From NCBI GenBank assembly GCA_902599315.1, contig CACKEY010000004.1:81536-145535 (forward strand): 64,000 nucleotides of DNA, given 5' to 3'. This DNA is from an uncultured SAR86 cluster bacterium (GTDB taxonomy: Bacteria; Pseudomonadota; Gammaproteobacteria; Magnimaribacterales; D2472). The position numbers and the translations under genes were made by a program. The stretch's first letter is position 1, and each line of letters starts with the position of its first letter. Positions 18,175 to 29,602 of the stretch are shown piece after piece. The notes beneath the pieces are model-generated. The model did not search any database. It was given only the letters and a program-made list of their open reading frames with translations, and was not told where the DNA came from.

Positions 18175-19143
18175 ATGAACTATCTAAAACCAACAACAAA
18201 AAATGAGCTCAATAGAGTTCAAACTGCATTAAAAAAAGAACTTGCTAGCGAAAAAATAATTCAAGATATTTATGAATACATTTTTAATACAGAAGGTAAA
18301 AAAACAAGAGCTCTATTAAGTTTGTTATCTTCAAAATCTTCAAAAATAAAGCCTAGTGAAAGAATCGATTTAGCTAGCATTATTGAGCTTTTACATACTG
18401 CAACATTAGTTCATGATGATGTTGTTGACGGATCAGAGGTCAGACGAGGCAGTAAGTCAGTAAATCAAGTATGGACAAATTCATATAGTGTATTAATCGG
18501 TGATTTTATCTATTCAAAAGCATTTATATTGATGGTAAAGCTAGGCATTCCATCTATCTTAGACGAATTAGCTAAAGCCACTAATGACATAGCTAGGGGA
18601 GAAATTATTCAATTAGAGCTATCTGAAAAAAAAGAATCCATTAAGCTCAATGAATTATTGAAAGTTAGCTATCTTAAAACAGGTAGGCTTTTTGAGGCGT
18701 CTGCAAAAACTGGAGCAATGCTTGCAGAAAAATCATCAGAAGAAGTTAAAAGCTTTGGATTATTAGGAAGGTCTTTAGGTACTGCTTTCCAAATACAGGA
18801 CGATATTTTAGACTATGCAGCGCTTAAATTTGACACAGGCAAGCCTGCTTTCAAAGACTTTAAAGAAGGAAAAATTACTTTTCCATTATATTTTGCTATA
18901 CAAAATGCTAACTCAAAGGAAAGAAAATTTCTATTAGGGAAATTGGGTGCAAAAAAGATAACAAACAAAGATCAAAATAAAATCTATCAGTTAATACATA
19001 ATGATGGAACACAAAAAGAAATAAATGCATTACTAGAAAAATATTCAAAAGAGACACTTAAGCATTTAAATAAGTTGAAACATCATGCCTGTTACAATGA
19101 GATGTTAAACTTAATTACCTTTTCAAAAGTAAGGAAAAAATGA
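18175..19143 (+). CDS. ispB: Trans-polyprenyl diphosphate synthase (octaprenyl type)
   Basis: 322 residues from ATG at 18175; a TTG 6 bp upstream is also possible. Both Asp-rich motifs are present: LVHDDVVDGSEVRRG (about 78-92) and FQIQDDILDYA (about 204-214). The family makes the isoprenoid side chain of quinones; chain length cannot be read reliably. The fabA start overlaps its end by 4 bp, so quinone side-chain and fatty-acid genes are coupled here. In E. coli ispB is instead next to rplU, from which it is divergent here. Confidence 0.9.
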   Translation: MNYLKPTTKNELNRVQTALKKELASEKIIQDIYEYIFNTEGKKTRALLSLLSSKSSKIKPSERIDLASIIELLHTATLVHDDVVDGSEVRRGSKSVNQVWTNSYSVLIGDFIYSKAFILMVKLGIPSILDELAKATNDIARGEIIQLELSEKKESIKLNELLKVSYLKTGRLFEASAKTGAMLAEKSSEEVKSFGLLGRSLGTAFQIQDDILDYAALKFDTGKPAFKDFKEGKITFPLYFAIQNANSKERKFLLGKLGAKKITNKDQNKIYQLIHNDGTQKEINALLEKYSKETLKHLNKLKHHACYNEMLNLITFSKVRKK

Positions 19144-19661
19144 CATTTATACCAGCTTCAAGTTATACAAAAGAAGATTTGATTAATTGTGGAAACGGAG
19201 ATTTATTCGGGCCAAGTAATGGTCGGCTCCCAGCCGATGAAATGTTAATGTTTGATTCAATTGATCAGATTGATCAAACCTCGGGAAGATACTCAAAGGG
19301 TAAAATAATTGCACATCTAAACATTCAAGAAAGCCTTTGGTTTTTTAAGGTTCATTTCAAATCTGATCCTGTCATGCCTGGATGCCTTGGTTTAGATGCA
19401 ATGTGGCAATTATTAGGATTTTATCTTTGTTGGCTAGAGTTACCGGGATATGGGAGAGCATTGGGCTCAGATAAAGTGAAATTTTTTGGTCAGGTTACTC
19501 CAAATGCTAAGCTTGTTAGGTATGAAATTGATATTAAGCGAGTTATAAATAGAGGAGCAGTTGTAGGATTTGCGGATGGAAATATGTTTGTCGACGATAG
19601 ACATGTATATTCAGCAGATGGTTTAAGAGTGGGTTTATTTAAGGATACCAGCGAATTTTAA
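19140..19661 (+). CDS. fabA: FabA, 3-hydroxydecanoyl-ACP dehydratase/isomerase
   Basis: 173 residues, close to E. coli. The catalytic His (VHF, His72) and Asp (GLDAMWQ, Asp86) are intact within the FKSDPVMPGCLGLDAMWQL block. It dehydrates 3-hydroxydecanoyl-ACP and isomerises the double bond, the entry to unsaturated fatty acids. Its stop and the fabB start share one base, consistent with strict co-expression. Confidence 0.97.
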   Translation: MTFIPASSYTKEDLINCGNGDLFGPSNGRLPADEMLMFDSIDQIDQTSGRYSKGKIIAHLNIQESLWFFKVHFKSDPVMPGCLGLDAMWQLLGFYLCWLELPGYGRALGSDKVKFFGQVTPNAKLVRYEIDIKRVINRGAVVGFADGNMFVDDRHVYSADGLRVGLFKDTSEF

Positions 19662-20869
19662 TGAAAAATGTAGTTATTACCGGCATGGGCATAGTCTCAT
19701 GTATTGGTAAGGATCTTCAAGAAGTATTAAAGAGCCTAAAGGTTGGAAAATCTGGTATTACTAAGAATACCAAATATGAAGAAATGGGTTTTAGGAGTCA
19801 TATTTCAGGTTCCATAAATATCAATTTAGCTGAATTAATTGATCGAAAAACTCTTCGTTTTATGAGTGAGGCCTCTGGCTTTGGCTATATAGCTGCCAAA
19901 GAGGCTATTAGAAATGCATCAATTAACTTAAGCGAAATAGATTCCTCTAGAATTGGTATAGTGGCTGGATCTGGAGGAGCATCCTCAGCTGCTCAAATAG
20001 ATGCATCAGACATAGCAAGAGAAAGAGGGCCAAAAAGAATTGGACCGTATGCTGTTACAAAAACTATGGGTAGTACTGTCTCAGCAATTTTGGGAACAAC
20101 TCTTGGACTTCAAGGAGTAAATTATTCTATTTCATCTGCATGCTCAACTAGTGCTCATTGCATTGGACATGCAGCAGAACTTATTCAATTAGGTAAACAA
20201 GATATCATCATTGCAGGTGGGGCAGAACAAGAACATTGGACTTCATCATCTATGTTTGATGCTATGGGAGCACTTTCATCACAATATAATGATGAGCCCG
20301 AAAAAGCATCTAGACCCTTTGATACTGGTAGAGATGGTTTTGTAATAGCCGGAGGTTCTGGCATGCTCATTTTAGAAGAAGAAGAGCATGCAATTAAGAG
20401 GAATGCTCAGATAATAGCAAGATTAAAAGGGTATTCTGCAAACTCTGATGGATATGATATGGTTTCTCCTTCAGGCGAGGGAGCAAAAAGATGTATGAGT
20501 CAGGCCATTAATGAATATGGTTCTGATGTTGATTATATTAATGCTCATGGCACTAGTACTCCTGTTGGGGATTTAGCTGAACTTAATGCAATAAAAGAAG
20601 TGTTTGGGAAAAGTGCACCAGTGATTGGATCAACAAAATCAATGACAGGTCACTCCTTAGGTGCAACTGGAGCACAGGAGGCAATTTACTCTATTCTCAT
20701 GATGCAAAATGATTTTATTGCTCCATCGATTAATATAAGTACTTTGGTTGAAGAAGCTGAGGGGCTGAATATATCTCAATTAATGATGGAGCAAAAACTA
20801 AATGCTGTTATGAGTAATTCATTTGGTTTTGGTGGAACCAATGCAAGTTTAATTTTTAGTAAATTTTAA
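19661..20869 (+). CDS. fabB: FabB, 3-oxoacyl-ACP synthase I
   Basis: 402 residues. The Cys-His-His triad is visible: SSACSTSAH (Cys161), [12 protein letters not shown] (about 296) and [11 protein letters not shown] (about 331). Pairing with FabA marks it as KAS I, which elongates cis-3-decenoyl-ACP, rather than FabF. Its stop codon shares bases with the stop of the convergent CsaA-like gene. Confidence 0.96.
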   Translation: MKNVVITGMGIVSCIGKDLQEVLKSLKVGKSGITKNTKYEEMGFRSHISGSININLAELIDRKTLRFMSEASGFGYIAAKEAIRNASINLSEIDSSRIGIVAGSGGASSAAQIDASDIARERGPKRIGPYAVTKTMGSTVSAILGTTLGLQGVNYSISSACSTSAHCIGHAAELIQLGKQDIIIAGGAEQEHWTSSSMFDAMGALSSQYNDEPEKASRPFDTGRDGFVIAGGSGMLILEEEEHAIKRNAQIIARLKGYSANSDGYDMVSPSGEGAKRCMSQAINEYGSDVDYINAHGTSTPVGDLAELNAIKEVFGKSAPVIGSTKSMTGHSLGATGAQEAIYSILMMQNDFIAPSINISTLVEEAEGLNISQLMMEQKLNAVMSNSFGFGGTNASLIFSKF

Positions 20870-21204
20870 GCTAATCGAGACCCATTAATCGCTTCTTTAT
20901 GTGGAGTAGCCAAAATAATACTTCCATCTGGCTGGGTAAAACCCGTTACAAGACACTCGGACATAAATGGTCCTATCTGCTTTCTAGGAAAATTAATAAC
21001 AGCAGCAACTTGAATGCCTATCAAATTATGGGGGTCATAATGATCAGTAATTTGTGCAGATGATTTTTTAATGCCTATTTCATCTCCAAAATCTATTGTC
21101 ATCTTTATTGCAGGCTTGATTGCTTCTTTAAAATTCTCAGCTGATATTATGGTTCCGACACGAATATCCACTTTCTCAAATTCCTTCCAGGTTAAGTCAT
21201 TCAT
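20866..21204 (-). CDS. CsaA/YgjH-like tRNA-binding-domain protein
   Basis: 112 residues from ATG at 21204 ([19 protein letters not shown]); an ATG four codons upstream is also possible. The whole protein is one EMAP-II/Trbp111-like OB fold: [47 protein letters not shown]. Relatives bind tRNA as homodimers; CsaA was proposed as a secretion chaperone in Bacillus. It begins 12 bp after the crotonase stop on the same strand. Confidence 0.85.
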   Translation of the reverse strand: MNDLTWKEFEKVDIRVGTIISAENFKEAIKPAIKMTIDFGDEIGIKKSSAQITDHYDPHNLIGIQVAAVINFPRKQIGPFMSECLVTGFTQPDGSIILATPHKEAINGSRLA

Positions 21205-21216
21205 TTCATTTCTCAT

Positions 21217-22074
21217 TTAATCTATATCTTCCCACCATGGAAAAAAATCTGGCATGTCAGAAGATATAAGGTTTTTGAATCTTGCTGGCCGCTTCTCTAG
21301 AAATGAATTAACGCCCTCTTTTGCGTCATCTGATGCACCTCTTGAGTCAATAGCTTTACTTTCAATTACATGAGCCTCATATGGAGCTGCTTGTCCAAAA
21401 GATCTCCATAGCATTTGTCTTGTGATAGCTATTGAGACGGGCGCAGATTTCTTTACTAGCTCTTGTGCAATTTTTTTTGCATCATTTATAAGATTTTCTG
21501 GCTTGTGGATACTTGAAATTAACGCTATGTCTAATGCTTCCTTAGAATCTATTATTCTTCCTGAGAAAGTTAAATCTAAAGCTTTTGAAATTCCTACAAT
21601 CTTTGGAAGAAACCAACTACTGCAGGCATCTGGGACAATTCCTCGATTGTTAAAAACAAATCCAAACCTAGCATCCTCAGAAGCAATACGAATATCTCCA
21701 GGTAGTTGCATTGAGGCTCCAATACCTACTGCAGGACCATTACAGGCAAAAATAATTGGCTTTAAAAATTTATACATTCGCAAGGTTAAGATGCCGCCTG
21801 AATCCCTTCTAAAATCATCTTCTTGTACCGCAAAATTGTCAAAAGAAGGATTGAATGTATTTTTACCGCTACTTAAATCAGCTCCAGCACAAAAACCACG
21901 ACCTATTCCAGAAATAATTACAGCATTAAAGGTATCATCTTCTTCTATCAAATCAAAAGCGCAAATTAATTCTTCCATCATTAAGAATGTAAAAGCATTT
22001 AATTTTTCTGGCCTATTTAAAAGAAGAAGAGCAAGATTTTCATGTCTCTCTAATTTAATTGTGCTGAAATCCAC
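21217..22074 (-). CDS. Enoyl-CoA hydratase/isomerase (crotonase) family protein
   Basis: 285 residues. The oxyanion-hole segments IGRGFCAGADLS (about 57-68) and CNGPAVGIGASMQLPGDIRIAS (about 110-131) are present. At the hydratase glutamates the sequence reads VFNNRGIVPDACSSWFLP: the first Glu is replaced by Asn and the second by Asp. This pattern is closer to isomerase-type crotonases than to a true hydratase. The substrate is unknown. It ends 12 bp before the CsaA-like gene and starts 6 bp after ssb. Confidence 0.86.
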   Translation of the reverse strand: MDFSTIKLERHENLALLLLNRPEKLNAFTFLMMEELICAFDLIEEDDTFNAVIISGIGRGFCAGADLSSGKNTFNPSFDNFAVQEDDFRRDSGGILTLRMYKFLKPIIFACNGPAVGIGASMQLPGDIRIASEDARFGFVFNNRGIVPDACSSWFLPKIVGISKALDLTFSGRIIDSKEALDIALISSIHKPENLINDAKKIAQELVKKSAPVSIAITRQMLWRSFGQAAPYEAHVIESKAIDSRGASDDAKEGVNSFLEKRPARFKNLISSDMPDFFPWWEDID

Positions 22075-22080
22075 TATAAT

Positions 22081-22518
22081 TTAGAAAGGTATGTCTTCCT
22101 CTGAGATCTGGTTGTCATGCGACTGAGCAGTTTGAGCAGCCGGCTGAGATTGATCAAATTCTCCACTATCGCCGGATGATTGTCTCCCACCAAGCATATT
22201 CATCTCATTGCCAAGTATTTCTGTGGTGTACTTGTCATTCCCCTCTTTATCTTGCCACTTTCTAGTCTGCAGTTTTCCCTCGACATAAAGCTGTGAACCC
22301 TTATCTAAATACTGCTCTGCAATTTCTGCTAATTTGCCAAAAAATACAACCCTATGCCATTCAGTTTTTTCTCTTTGCTCTCCACTATCTTTATCTTTCC
22401 AGGATTCAGAAGTCGCAATTGAAAGTGTTGCTACTGCTGTATTTGTTTGGGTATATCGTATTTCAGGTTTTTGACCTAAATTTCCTACCAAAATTACTTT
22501 ATTTACTCCTCTAGCCAT
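22081..22518 (-). CDS. ssb: Single-stranded DNA-binding protein
   Basis: 145 residues. The OB fold spans about 1-110 ([41 protein letters not shown]). A short Gln/Ser-rich linker ends in EEDIPF, the acidic tip that recruits repair and replication proteins. It is divergent from uvrA, as in E. coli, with a 67-bp gap. Confidence 0.97.
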   Translation of the reverse strand: MARGVNKVILVGNLGQKPEIRYTQTNTAVATLSIATSESWKDKDSGEQREKTEWHRVVFFGKLAEIAEQYLDKGSQLYVEGKLQTRKWQDKEGNDKYTTEILGNEMNMLGGRQSSGDSGEFDQSQPAAQTAQSHDNQISEEDIPF

Positions 22519-22585
22519 AATTACCTCTTATAATTACATAAGTTTAACTCGAAACAATTCAGCTGGATTAAAATTCTGTAAATAA

Positions 22586-25408
22586 ATGGAAAAAATTTCT
22601 ATAAAAGGCGCTAGGACTCATAACCTTAAAAATATTTCCCTTGAAATACCTCGGGGAGAATTAATAGTAATTACTGGATTGTCAGGATCAGGTAAGTCAT
22701 CTCTTGCATTCGATACTATATATGCCGAAGGTCAAAGACGATATGTTGAATCTCTTTCAGCATATGCAAGACAGTTTTTATCTATGATGGAAAAACCCGA
22801 TGTCGATCAAATTGATGGGCTGTCTCCAGCAATATCGATTGAACAAAAATCTACTTCTCATAATCCAAGATCAACAGTAGGAACTGTTACTGAAATTTAT
22901 GATTATCTAAGATTATTATATGCACGGATAGGCGTTCCAATTTGTCCAGATCATAATGAGGAGCTTTCTGCCAAAACTGTAAGTGAGATATGTGATGAGA
23001 TTTACTCACTTGGCTACGGTAAAAAAATTATGATTATGGCTCCCATTGTAAGAGGTAAAAAAGGAGAGCATCTTGGTATATATGAGGACTTAAAAACTGA
23101 GGGTTTTGTTAGAGTAAAAATTAATGGTGTTGTCTACCCGCTAGATGAATTTCCAGCCTTGAATAAAAATCAAAAACATGAAATATCAGCTATTGTCGAC
23201 AGGCTTAAATTACAAAAAGACGATGATAATCGATCTCGGCTATCTGAATCAATTGATACAGCGCTCAGTTTATCTGATGGTCTAATACAGATAGAGGTAT
23301 TAGAAGAGGAATCAGAAGTGCTCCTTTTTTCTTCAAATTTTTCGTGTTCTCAATGCGGTTATTCAGTAACTGAGTTAGAGCCAAGAATGTTTTCATTTAA
23401 TAATCCTTTTGGAGCCTGCGAAAAATGTGATGGTTTGGGAGTCATTCAATACTTCGATCAAAAGAAGTTGATCTCAGACGACTCTGCAACGATAAATGAA
23501 GGGGCTATAAAGGGATGGAATAGAAGAAACAGATTCTACTTTCATCAATTAAAATGTTTAGCTAAGCATTATGATTTCAATTTAGATACTCCATGGAAAT
23601 CCTATTCTGAAGAAATTCAAAACATTCTTTTATGGGGATCAAAGGATAAGATCAATTTCTCAAAAAGCTTTAGAAGTGGCAGTAAAATAGTTAGACAGCA
23701 TCGTTTTGAGGGCATTATCCCTAATACTGAAAGACGTTTTAAAGAAACAGACTCTGAATTTATTAGAAATGAATTAGCAAAGATGCTTTCAGATAGTTAC
23801 TGCGATGCTTGCGAAGGATCGAGATTAAAGAAAGAGTCAAGGAATGTTTTTATTAATGAAACTCCTATTCAAGATATTACAAATCAAAAAATATCTGACG
23901 CATTATTGTTTTTTCAAAATATTCGACTTAATGGTTCTAAAGCAATGATTGCGGAAAAGATTCTAAAAGAAATTAAGGAGCGCCTTACCTTTCTTGAAGA
24001 TGTAGGTCTGAACTATCTTACTTTAGATCGAAGCGCAGGCACTCTCTCTGGAGGAGAGGCCCAAAGAATTAGGCTGGCTAGTCAAATTGGTTCTGGTCTT
24101 GTGGGAGTAACGTATGTTTTAGATGAGCCTTCAATTGGACTTCATCAACGAGATAATGAAAAACTTATCAAAACTCTGTACCACCTCAAAAGCCTTGGAA
24201 ACACTGTAATAGTTGTTGAGCACGATGAGGAAGCAATTAGATGTGCAGATCATATTATAGATATCGGTCCCGGTGCTGGAAAACATGGAGGGGAGATATG
24301 TGCTCAGGGATCATTAAAAGATATTTTAAAAAGTAAAGAATCAATGACAGCAGCTTACCTTTCTGGCACAAGAAAAATTAATTTTTCTAAAAGCACTAAA
24401 AAACCAGATAGATTTATCGAGATTATTGAGGCATCTGAAAATAATTTGCAGAATGTAAATGCAAAAATACCCATTGGTGTTTTCACTTGTATAACTGGAG
24501 TATCTGGTTCAGGTAAATCCTCACTCATCAATCAAACTTTGATGCCTATGAGTAGTTTTTTACTTAACAAAGCTAATCTAAACAAAGAAATTAAATGTAA
24601 ACAAATTAAAGGTTTAGAGCACTTAGATAAAGTGATTGGAATAGATCAATCTCCTATTGGCAGAACTCCAAGATCTAATCCAGCAACTTACACAGGTCTT
24701 TTTTCACATATTAGAGATTTATTTTCTCAATCTGAAGAGGCACGAGCAAGGGGTTATAAGCCTGGTCGATTTAGCTTTAATGTTAAGGGAGGAAGATGTG
24801 AGGCTTGTCAGGGCGATGGAATGATTAAAGTTGAGATGCATTTTTTAGCTGATATCTTCGTAAAGTGTGATGTTTGTGAGGGCAAAAGATATAACGAGCA
24901 AACACTTGATGTTAAGTACAAAGGTAAGAATATTGCTGAAGTTTTGAGCATGACTGTTGAAGAGGCTCTTGAATTCTTTCAAGCAATCCCAGCAATTAAA
25001 AATAAACTACAGACATTAGCAGATGTAGGACTAACTTATATAACTCTTGGTCAATCGGCCACTACATTATCTGGGGGAGAAGCTCAAAGAATTAAACTTG
25101 CTAAAGAACTATCTAAGCGAAGTACCGGAAAAACATTATTTATATTGGATGAACCAACTACAGGTCTTCACTTTTATGATATTGAATTATTGCTAGGAGT
25201 TTTAAAAAGACTATCTGATCAAGGCAATACAGTCGTAGTTATTGAGCATAATCTAGATGTAATTAAATCGAGCGATTGGATAATAGATCTTGGTCCAGAG
25301 GGAGGAAGCGATGGGGGGCTGATAATTGCAGAAGGCGCCCCCAATAAAGTAGCTCAATCTAAAAAGTCCTACACAGGAAAATATTTAAAAGAGGCTCTAA
25401 AAAGTTAA
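22586..25408 (+). CDS. uvrA: UvrA, excinuclease ABC subunit A
   Basis: 940 residues. Two ABC ATPase modules are visible: Walker [10 protein letters not shown] (about 31) and GVSGSGKSS (about 637), signatures [10 protein letters not shown] at about 487 and 828. The zinc modules are CSQCGYSV...CEKCDG and CEACQGDG...CDVCEG. It scans DNA for bulky lesions in nucleotide-excision repair. No CTGT-N8-ACAG LexA box was found upstream. Its stop overlaps the rplQ stop by 4 bp. Confidence 0.98.
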   Translation: MEKISIKGARTHNLKNISLEIPRGELIVITGLSGSGKSSLAFDTIYAEGQRRYVESLSAYARQFLSMMEKPDVDQIDGLSPAISIEQKSTSHNPRSTVGTVTEIYDYLRLLYARIGVPICPDHNEELSAKTVSEICDEIYSLGYGKKIMIMAPIVRGKKGEHLGIYEDLKTEGFVRVKINGVVYPLDEFPALNKNQKHEISAIVDRLKLQKDDDNRSRLSESIDTALSLSDGLIQIEVLEEESEVLLFSSNFSCSQCGYSVTELEPRMFSFNNPFGACEKCDGLGVIQYFDQKKLISDDSATINEGAIKGWNRRNRFYFHQLKCLAKHYDFNLDTPWKSYSEEIQNILLWGSKDKINFSKSFRSGSKIVRQHRFEGIIPNTERRFKETDSEFIRNELAKMLSDSYCDACEGSRLKKESRNVFINETPIQDITNQKISDALLFFQNIRLNGSKAMIAEKILKEIKERLTFLEDVGLNYLTLDRSAGTLSGGEAQRIRLASQIGSGLVGVTYVLDEPSIGLHQRDNEKLIKTLYHLKSLGNTVIVVEHDEEAIRCADHIIDIGPGAGKHGGEICAQGSLKDILKSKESMTAAYLSGTRKINFSKSTKKPDRFIEIIEASENNLQNVNAKIPIGVFTCITGVSGSGKSSLINQTLMPMSSFLLNKANLNKEIKCKQIKGLEHLDKVIGIDQSPIGRTPRSNPATYTGLFSHIRDLFSQSEEARARGYKPGRFSFNVKGGRCEACQGDGMIKVEMHFLADIFVKCDVCEGKRYNEQTLDVKYKGKNIAEVLSMTVEEALEFFQAIPAIKNKLQTLADVGLTYITLGQSATTLSGGEAQRIKLAKELSKRSTGKTLFILDEPTTGLHFYDIELLLGVLKRLSDQGNTVVVIEHNLDVIKSSDWIIDLGPEGGSDGGLIIAEGAPNKVAQSKKSYTGKYLKEALKS

Positions 25409-25818
25409 GCTACTGAATCTTCTTTTAGCTCGGGCTCTAATATTTCAGTTGAGTCATCTAAATTTCTGTCAACCCACTCAACATAAGCCATGTCAGCTTT
25501 ATCTCCCGGCCTGAATCCCGCTTTTATAATCCTTAGATAACCACCTGGTCTATCTTTTGACTTAATAGAAATTTCCGTAAAGAGTTTATTTACAGCTGAA
25601 TCGAGTCTTAGCTTATTAAAAGCCCTTCTTCGATTTGCAACAGAGTCGTCTTTAGCCATTGTGATTAAAGGCTCAATAAAAGACCTTAATTCCTTAGCCT
25701 TAGGAACAGTTGTTTTTATAAGTTCCCTTTCAATAAATGCAATGGCAAGGTTCTTCATCAAGGCTTTTCGATGAGAAGAATTTCTATTTAATTTTCTACC
25801 TGATTTTTTATGTCTCAT
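25405..25818 (-). CDS. rplQ: 50S ribosomal protein L17
   Basis: 137 residues from ATG at 25818 ([20 protein letters not shown]), the standard start; an upstream in-frame reading begins inside rpoA. A tail of about 15 acidic residues extends beyond the L17 core. Last gene of the alpha segment and of the 39-gene run; convergent with uvrA, with shared stop bases. Confidence 0.96.
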   Translation of the reverse strand: MRHKKSGRKLNRNSSHRKALMKNLAIAFIERELIKTTVPKAKELRSFIEPLITMAKDDSVANRRRAFNKLRLDSAVNKLFTEISIKSKDRPGGYLRIIKAGFRPGDKADMAYVEWVDRNLDDSTEILEPELKEDSVA

Positions 25819-25823
25819 TTTTA

Positions 25824-26789
25824 TTAACCCATTGGCGGCCAATTCTCTAATGTTGTACCTAGAGAAAAACCTTTTGAAGCAAGAACATCCTTGATCTCAT
25901 TTAAGGATTTTTTACCTAAATTTGGTGTTTTTAACAAATCAAACTCTGTTCTTTGCAATAGATCCCCTATCAAGAAGATGCTTTCTGCCTTCAAGCAGTT
26001 CGTGGACCTAACAGTTAATTCAAGCTCTTCAATTGACCTCATTAGGAATGGATCAAAGTCATTTTGATCTTTTTTAGCCTCTTGTTCAGCAATTGCATCT
26101 AAATTTACAAATGCAGCTAATTGCTGTTGCATGATAGTTGCAGCATGCTCAATGGCTTTCTTTGGATCAAGTGTTCCATTTGTCTCCAACTCAACAATCA
26201 GTTTATCTAAATCAGTTCTTTTTTCAAATCTTGCATTTTCAACCGAATAAGCCACTCTTCTAACTGGACTAAAAGATGCATCTACTTTCAAAGCTCCAAC
26301 TGCGGTTTCCTCTTCACCCCTTGAGTCTGCTGGCTCATAACCTCTGCCAGTTTTTACAGTAGCAGTTAGTGAAAGGCTTACTTTATCTACCAACGAAGCA
26401 ACATGATGCTCAGCGTCAGGCAATTCAACGTTTCCTGGAACTTCAAACGAACTGGCTGTGACTTCACATGGACCTGAGACGTCTAGTTTAATTACTGCAC
26501 TATTTCCTTCAATAAGAGTTATGGGCAGATCTTTTAGATTTAATAAAATATCTATTACATCTTCTCTAACTCCTTCAATCGTAGAATACTCATGCGAAAT
26601 ACCATCGATTGTTACATCGGTTATGGCTGAGCCAGGCATAGACGATAAGAGTATTCTTCTCAATGCATTTCCTAGAGTGTGCCCAAAACCTCTTTCTAAT
26701 GGCTCTAAAGTTATTTTAGATGTATTATTCTCTGCGTCATCAACTTGGATGTCAGTTGGGACTAAAAGATCGATTACTGATGTTTCCAT
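25824..26789 (-). CDS. rpoA: RNA polymerase alpha subunit
   Basis: 321 residues. The N-terminal assembly domain ([21 protein letters not shown], about 29-49) is joined by a linker to the C-terminal domain ([17 protein letters not shown], about 250; [12 protein letters not shown]). The latter contacts UP elements and activators. It lies between rpsD and rplQ in the normal alpha-operon order. Confidence 0.98.
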   Translation of the reverse strand: METSVIDLLVPTDIQVDDAENNTSKITLEPLERGFGHTLGNALRRILLSSMPGSAITDVTIDGISHEYSTIEGVREDVIDILLNLKDLPITLIEGNSAVIKLDVSGPCEVTASSFEVPGNVELPDAEHHVASLVDKVSLSLTATVKTGRGYEPADSRGEEETAVGALKVDASFSPVRRVAYSVENARFEKRTDLDKLIVELETNGTLDPKKAIEHAATIMQQQLAAFVNLDAIAEQEAKKDQNDFDPFLMRSIEELELTVRSTNCLKAESIFLIGDLLQRTEFDLLKTPNLGKKSLNEIKDVLASKGFSLGTTLENWPPMG

Positions 26790-26812
26790 AATTTCCTTCC
26801 GTTTTTAAAGTA

Positions 26813-27433
26813 TTATTTTGAATAAAGCTCAACAATGAGATTTTCATTAATTTCAGCACTTAAATCTGTTCTATCAGGCACAGATTTGAATACACCCTTG
26901 AGAGTTTTAGAATCTACTTCAAGCCACTCACAGGCTTCTCTTTGACTAGCAAGATCTAAAGCACTTTTAATTCTTAATTGTGTCTTAGATTTCTCTCTTA
27001 CTTCTAATTCATCACCAGGTTGGACCTGATATGATGGAATATTGACTATCGAACCGTTTAAATGAAATGCTTTGTGCGATACAAGCTGTCTTGCTTCAGC
27101 TCTTGTAGCCGCAAACCCCATTCTATATACAACATTATCTAATCTTTGTTCAAGATAGCTCAGTAAATTCTCTCCAGTATTACCTTTTGATTTTGAAGCT
27201 TTTTTATAGTAATTCCTGAATTGCTTCTCAAGAACGCCATACATTCTTCTGACTTTTTGTTTTTCACGCAACTGAACACCATAATCAGATAATCTTCCTC
27301 TTCTCAAGCCATGCACACCTGGAGCTGTCTCCATATTACATTTAGATTCAATTGATCTCGCGCCGCTTTTAAGAAAAAGATCTGTTCCCTCTCTTCTTGA
27401 TAATCTTAGTGATGGACCTCTATATCTTGCCAT
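26813..27433 (-). CDS. rpsD: 30S ribosomal protein S4
   Basis: 206 residues. The S4 RNA-binding domain ([28 protein letters not shown]) is clear. In E. coli S4 represses the alpha operon through a pseudoknot before rpsM; here no space exists for that element (see rpsM). Confidence 0.97.
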   Translation of the reverse strand: MARYRGPSLRLSRREGTDLFLKSGARSIESKCNMETAPGVHGLRRGRLSDYGVQLREKQKVRRMYGVLEKQFRNYYKKASKSKGNTGENLLSYLEQRLDNVVYRMGFAATRAEARQLVSHKAFHLNGSIVNIPSYQVQPGDELEVREKSKTQLRIKSALDLASQREACEWLEVDSKTLKGVFKSVPDRTDLSAEINENLIVELYSK

Positions 27434-27441
27434 GTTTCCCC

Positions 27442-27816
27442 CTATACCCTGCGTTTTTTTGAAGGACGACAGCCATTATGCGGCAATGGTGTAACATCCG
27501 TGATACTTTTAATTTTTAAGCCACATGAATTTAAAGATCTAATTGCAGATTCTCTGCCGCCTCCTGGCCCCCTGACTTTTACATCTAAATTGATCATGCC
27601 AAATTCTTTAGCAGTATTTCCAGCTTTTTCTGCAGCAATTTGAGCAGCAAAAGGAGTGCTTTTTCTAGACCCTCGAAAGCCTGATCCACCTGATGTGGCC
27701 CAGCAAACTGTATTACCCTGTTTGTCAGTAATAGTGATAATAGTATTGTTAAAGGATGCGTGAATATGAGCTATACCATCAGAGATAACCTTTTTAACTT
27801 TTTTTCCACCTGCCAT
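27442..27816 (-). CDS. rpsK: 30S ribosomal protein S11
   Basis: 124 residues. [16 protein letters not shown] and the C-terminal [14 protein letters not shown] are the S11 hallmarks. It sits on the 30S platform. It lies 3 bp after rpsM and 8 bp before rpsD. Confidence 0.97.
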   Translation of the reverse strand: MAGGKKVKKVISDGIAHIHASFNNTIITITDKQGNTVCWATSGGSGFRGSRKSTPFAAQIAAEKAGNTAKEFGMINLDVKVRGPGGGRESAIRSLNSCGLKIKSITDVTPLPHNGCRPSKKRRV

Positions 27817-27819
27817 TGA

Positions 27820-28176
27820 TTATGCCCTCATTGGTTTTTTTGGTCCCTTACGAGTCCTTGCGTTAGTTTTGGTTCTTTGACCATGAACGGGAAGTTTTCT
27901 TCTATGCCTAATTCCTCTATAGCATCCCAGATCCATTAGTCTTTTAATATTTGTACTAACGGAACGACGAAGATCGCCCTCAACTGTATAGTCGGCAACA
28001 GCTGTTCTGATGGTTTCAATCTGTTCCTCAGAAAGATCAGAAACTTTTTGGGAGCAATCTAATTTTACGCTTAAACATATATCTTGAGCAGTTTTTTTGC
28101 CTATCCCATATATATGAGTTAAAGCAATCTCTAGATGTTTATTTTCTGGTACGTTTACGCCTGCAATTCTAGCCAT
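27820..28176 (-). CDS. rpsM: 30S ribosomal protein S13
   Basis: 118 residues. [21 protein letters not shown] and the basic tail [17 protein letters not shown] are typical. S13 touches the 50S subunit and P-site tRNA. Only 6 bp separate it from rpmJ, too short for the S4-binding pseudoknot found here in E. coli. Confidence 0.97.
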   Translation of the reverse strand: MARIAGVNVPENKHLEIALTHIYGIGKKTAQDICLSVKLDCSQKVSDLSEEQIETIRTAVADYTVEGDLRRSVSTNIKRLMDLGCYRGIRHRRKLPVHGQRTKTNARTRKGPKKPMRA

Positions 28177-28182
28177 ATTCTT

Positions 28183-28299
28183 TTATCCTTGCTTTTGTTT
28201 ATGTTTAGGGTCTGTTTTACAAATCACAAACAAGACTCCCTTTCGTCTAACTAATTTACAATCTCTGCAGATCTTTTTAACTGATGCTCTAACTTTCAT
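28183..28299 (-). CDS. rpmJ: 50S ribosomal protein L36 (zinc-ribbon form)
   Basis: 38 residues, read directly from the sequence: [20 protein letters not shown] and onward to HKQKQG. The zinc ligands Cys11, Cys14, Cys27 and His32 are present (C+ form). The start follows the secY stop region and the stop is 6 bp before rpsM, the conserved secY-rpmJ-rpsM order. Confidence 0.95.
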   Translation of the reverse strand: MKVRASVKKICRDCKLVRRKGVLFVICKTDPKHKQKQG

Positions 28300-28301
28300 A
28301 T

Positions 28302-29597
28302 TTATCTACTATAATTTTTTAAATTTGCTTTCTTTAACAATGATGAATATTGACTAGACATCATGTGAGACTGAACCTGAGACATAAAATCCATCAGAAC
28401 AACAACTATGATTAGTACAGATGTTCCACCAAGATAGAAAGATACTCCTGCAAAGTTAATTAACGCGAGCGGCAGCAAACATATTAAAGTTAAATAAATG
28501 CTGCCAAAAACTGTAAGCCTTGCTAACACACTGTCAACATATGCAGCGGTTTGTTCTCCGGGTCTAATCCCTGGAACAAATGCACCTGATTTTTTAAGAT
28601 TATCTGTTACTTCTTTGGTATCAAAGGTCAAAGCAAGCCAGATAAAGCAAAATGAAATGATGAGTGCAGAAAATGTAAGTATGTATAAGGGTTGCCCAGG
28701 ATTTAGTGCAAGTGAAATAGTTTGTAAAAAACCAAATGATTCAGCCTGTCCAAACCATGTAGAAAGTGAGGCTGGGAATAACAAGAATGTACTTGCAAAA
28801 ATTGCTGGGATAACTCCTGCCATATTTACTTTAAATGGCAAATGACTTGCCTGAGCTTGCATTAATTTTCTTCCTTGTTGTCTTTGCGCATAGTTGACAG
28901 TAATTCTTCTTTGACCTCTTTCAATGAACACAACAATTGCTATTACTAGCATAGCTAGGACACCTATGCCTAAGAGTAACAAAATATTTAAATCTCCTTG
29001 ACGCGCTTGCTCTAAGGCCTGACCAATAGCTCCAGGAATACCAGTTAAAATACTTGTAGCGATAATGATTGAGATACCGTTCCCAATACCACGCTCTGAA
29101 ATTTGCTCACCAAGCCACATTAAAAAAATTGTTCCAGCTACAACACTAAAAACTGCTGAGATAAAAAATGAAGTTCCTGGTTCATATGCAAGGCCGCTAG
29201 CTCCGAGCGTTACTGCAAGAGCTGAGGCTTGGACAAAAGCAAGAAGAACAGTTCCATATCTTGTGAATTGAGTAATTTGATTTCGTCCAGCCTGACCATC
29301 TTTTTTTAACTCTTGCAAATATGGAATTGAATTAGAAAATAACTGCATAATAATCGCAGATGAAATATAAGGAACTACATTTAGAGCAAAGATGCTCATC
29401 CTCTCAAGAGCTCCTCCTGAAAATAGATTAAACATCTCAAGAATAGTTCCTTGATTTTGATCAAACAAAGCAGCAAGTCTTGCCGGATCTATCCCAGGAA
29501 TTGGAATATGAGTTCCAAGGCGATAGATAACAATAGCCATGAAAACAAATCTTAGCCTCCTCCAAAGATCACTCATTCCTTTATTTTGTTCAGCCAT
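28302..29597 (-). CDS. secY: SecY, preprotein translocase channel
   Basis: 431 residues with ten membrane helices expected. Family motifs are [10 protein letters not shown], the plug-side [29 protein letters not shown] (about 59-87, conserved segments) and [12 protein letters not shown]. It forms the Sec channel with SecE (encoded at 52763). It occupies its usual place between rplO and rpmJ. Confidence 0.98.
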   Translation of the reverse strand: MAEQNKGMSDLWRRLRFVFMAIVIYRLGTHIPIPGIDPARLAALFDQNQGTILEMFNLFSGGALERMSIFALNVVPYISSAIIMQLFSNSIPYLQELKKDGQAGRNQITQFTRYGTVLLAFVQASALAVTLGASGLAYEPGTSFFISAVFSVVAGTIFLMWLGEQISERGIGNGISIIIATSILTGIPGAIGQALEQARQGDLNILLLLGIGVLAMLVIAIVVFIERGQRRITVNYAQRQQGRKLMQAQASHLPFKVNMAGVIPAIFASTFLLFPASLSTWFGQAESFGFLQTISLALNPGQPLYILTFSALIISFCFIWLALTFDTKEVTDNLKKSGAFVPGIRPGEQTAAYVDSVLARLTVFGSIYLTLICLLPLALINFAGVSFYLGGTSVLIIVVVLMDFMSQVQSHMMSSQYSSLLKKANLKNYSR

Positions 29598-29602
29598 GTA
29601 AA

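Noticed and set aside
22519..22585. SOS (LexA) box between ssb and uvrA
   Set aside because: Only a CTGT half-site near 22575 is present; no CTGT-N8-ACAG palindrome. uvrA may be outside LexA control.
28177..28182. S4-binding alpha-operon leader before rpsM
   Set aside because: Only 6 bp are available; the element is not there.
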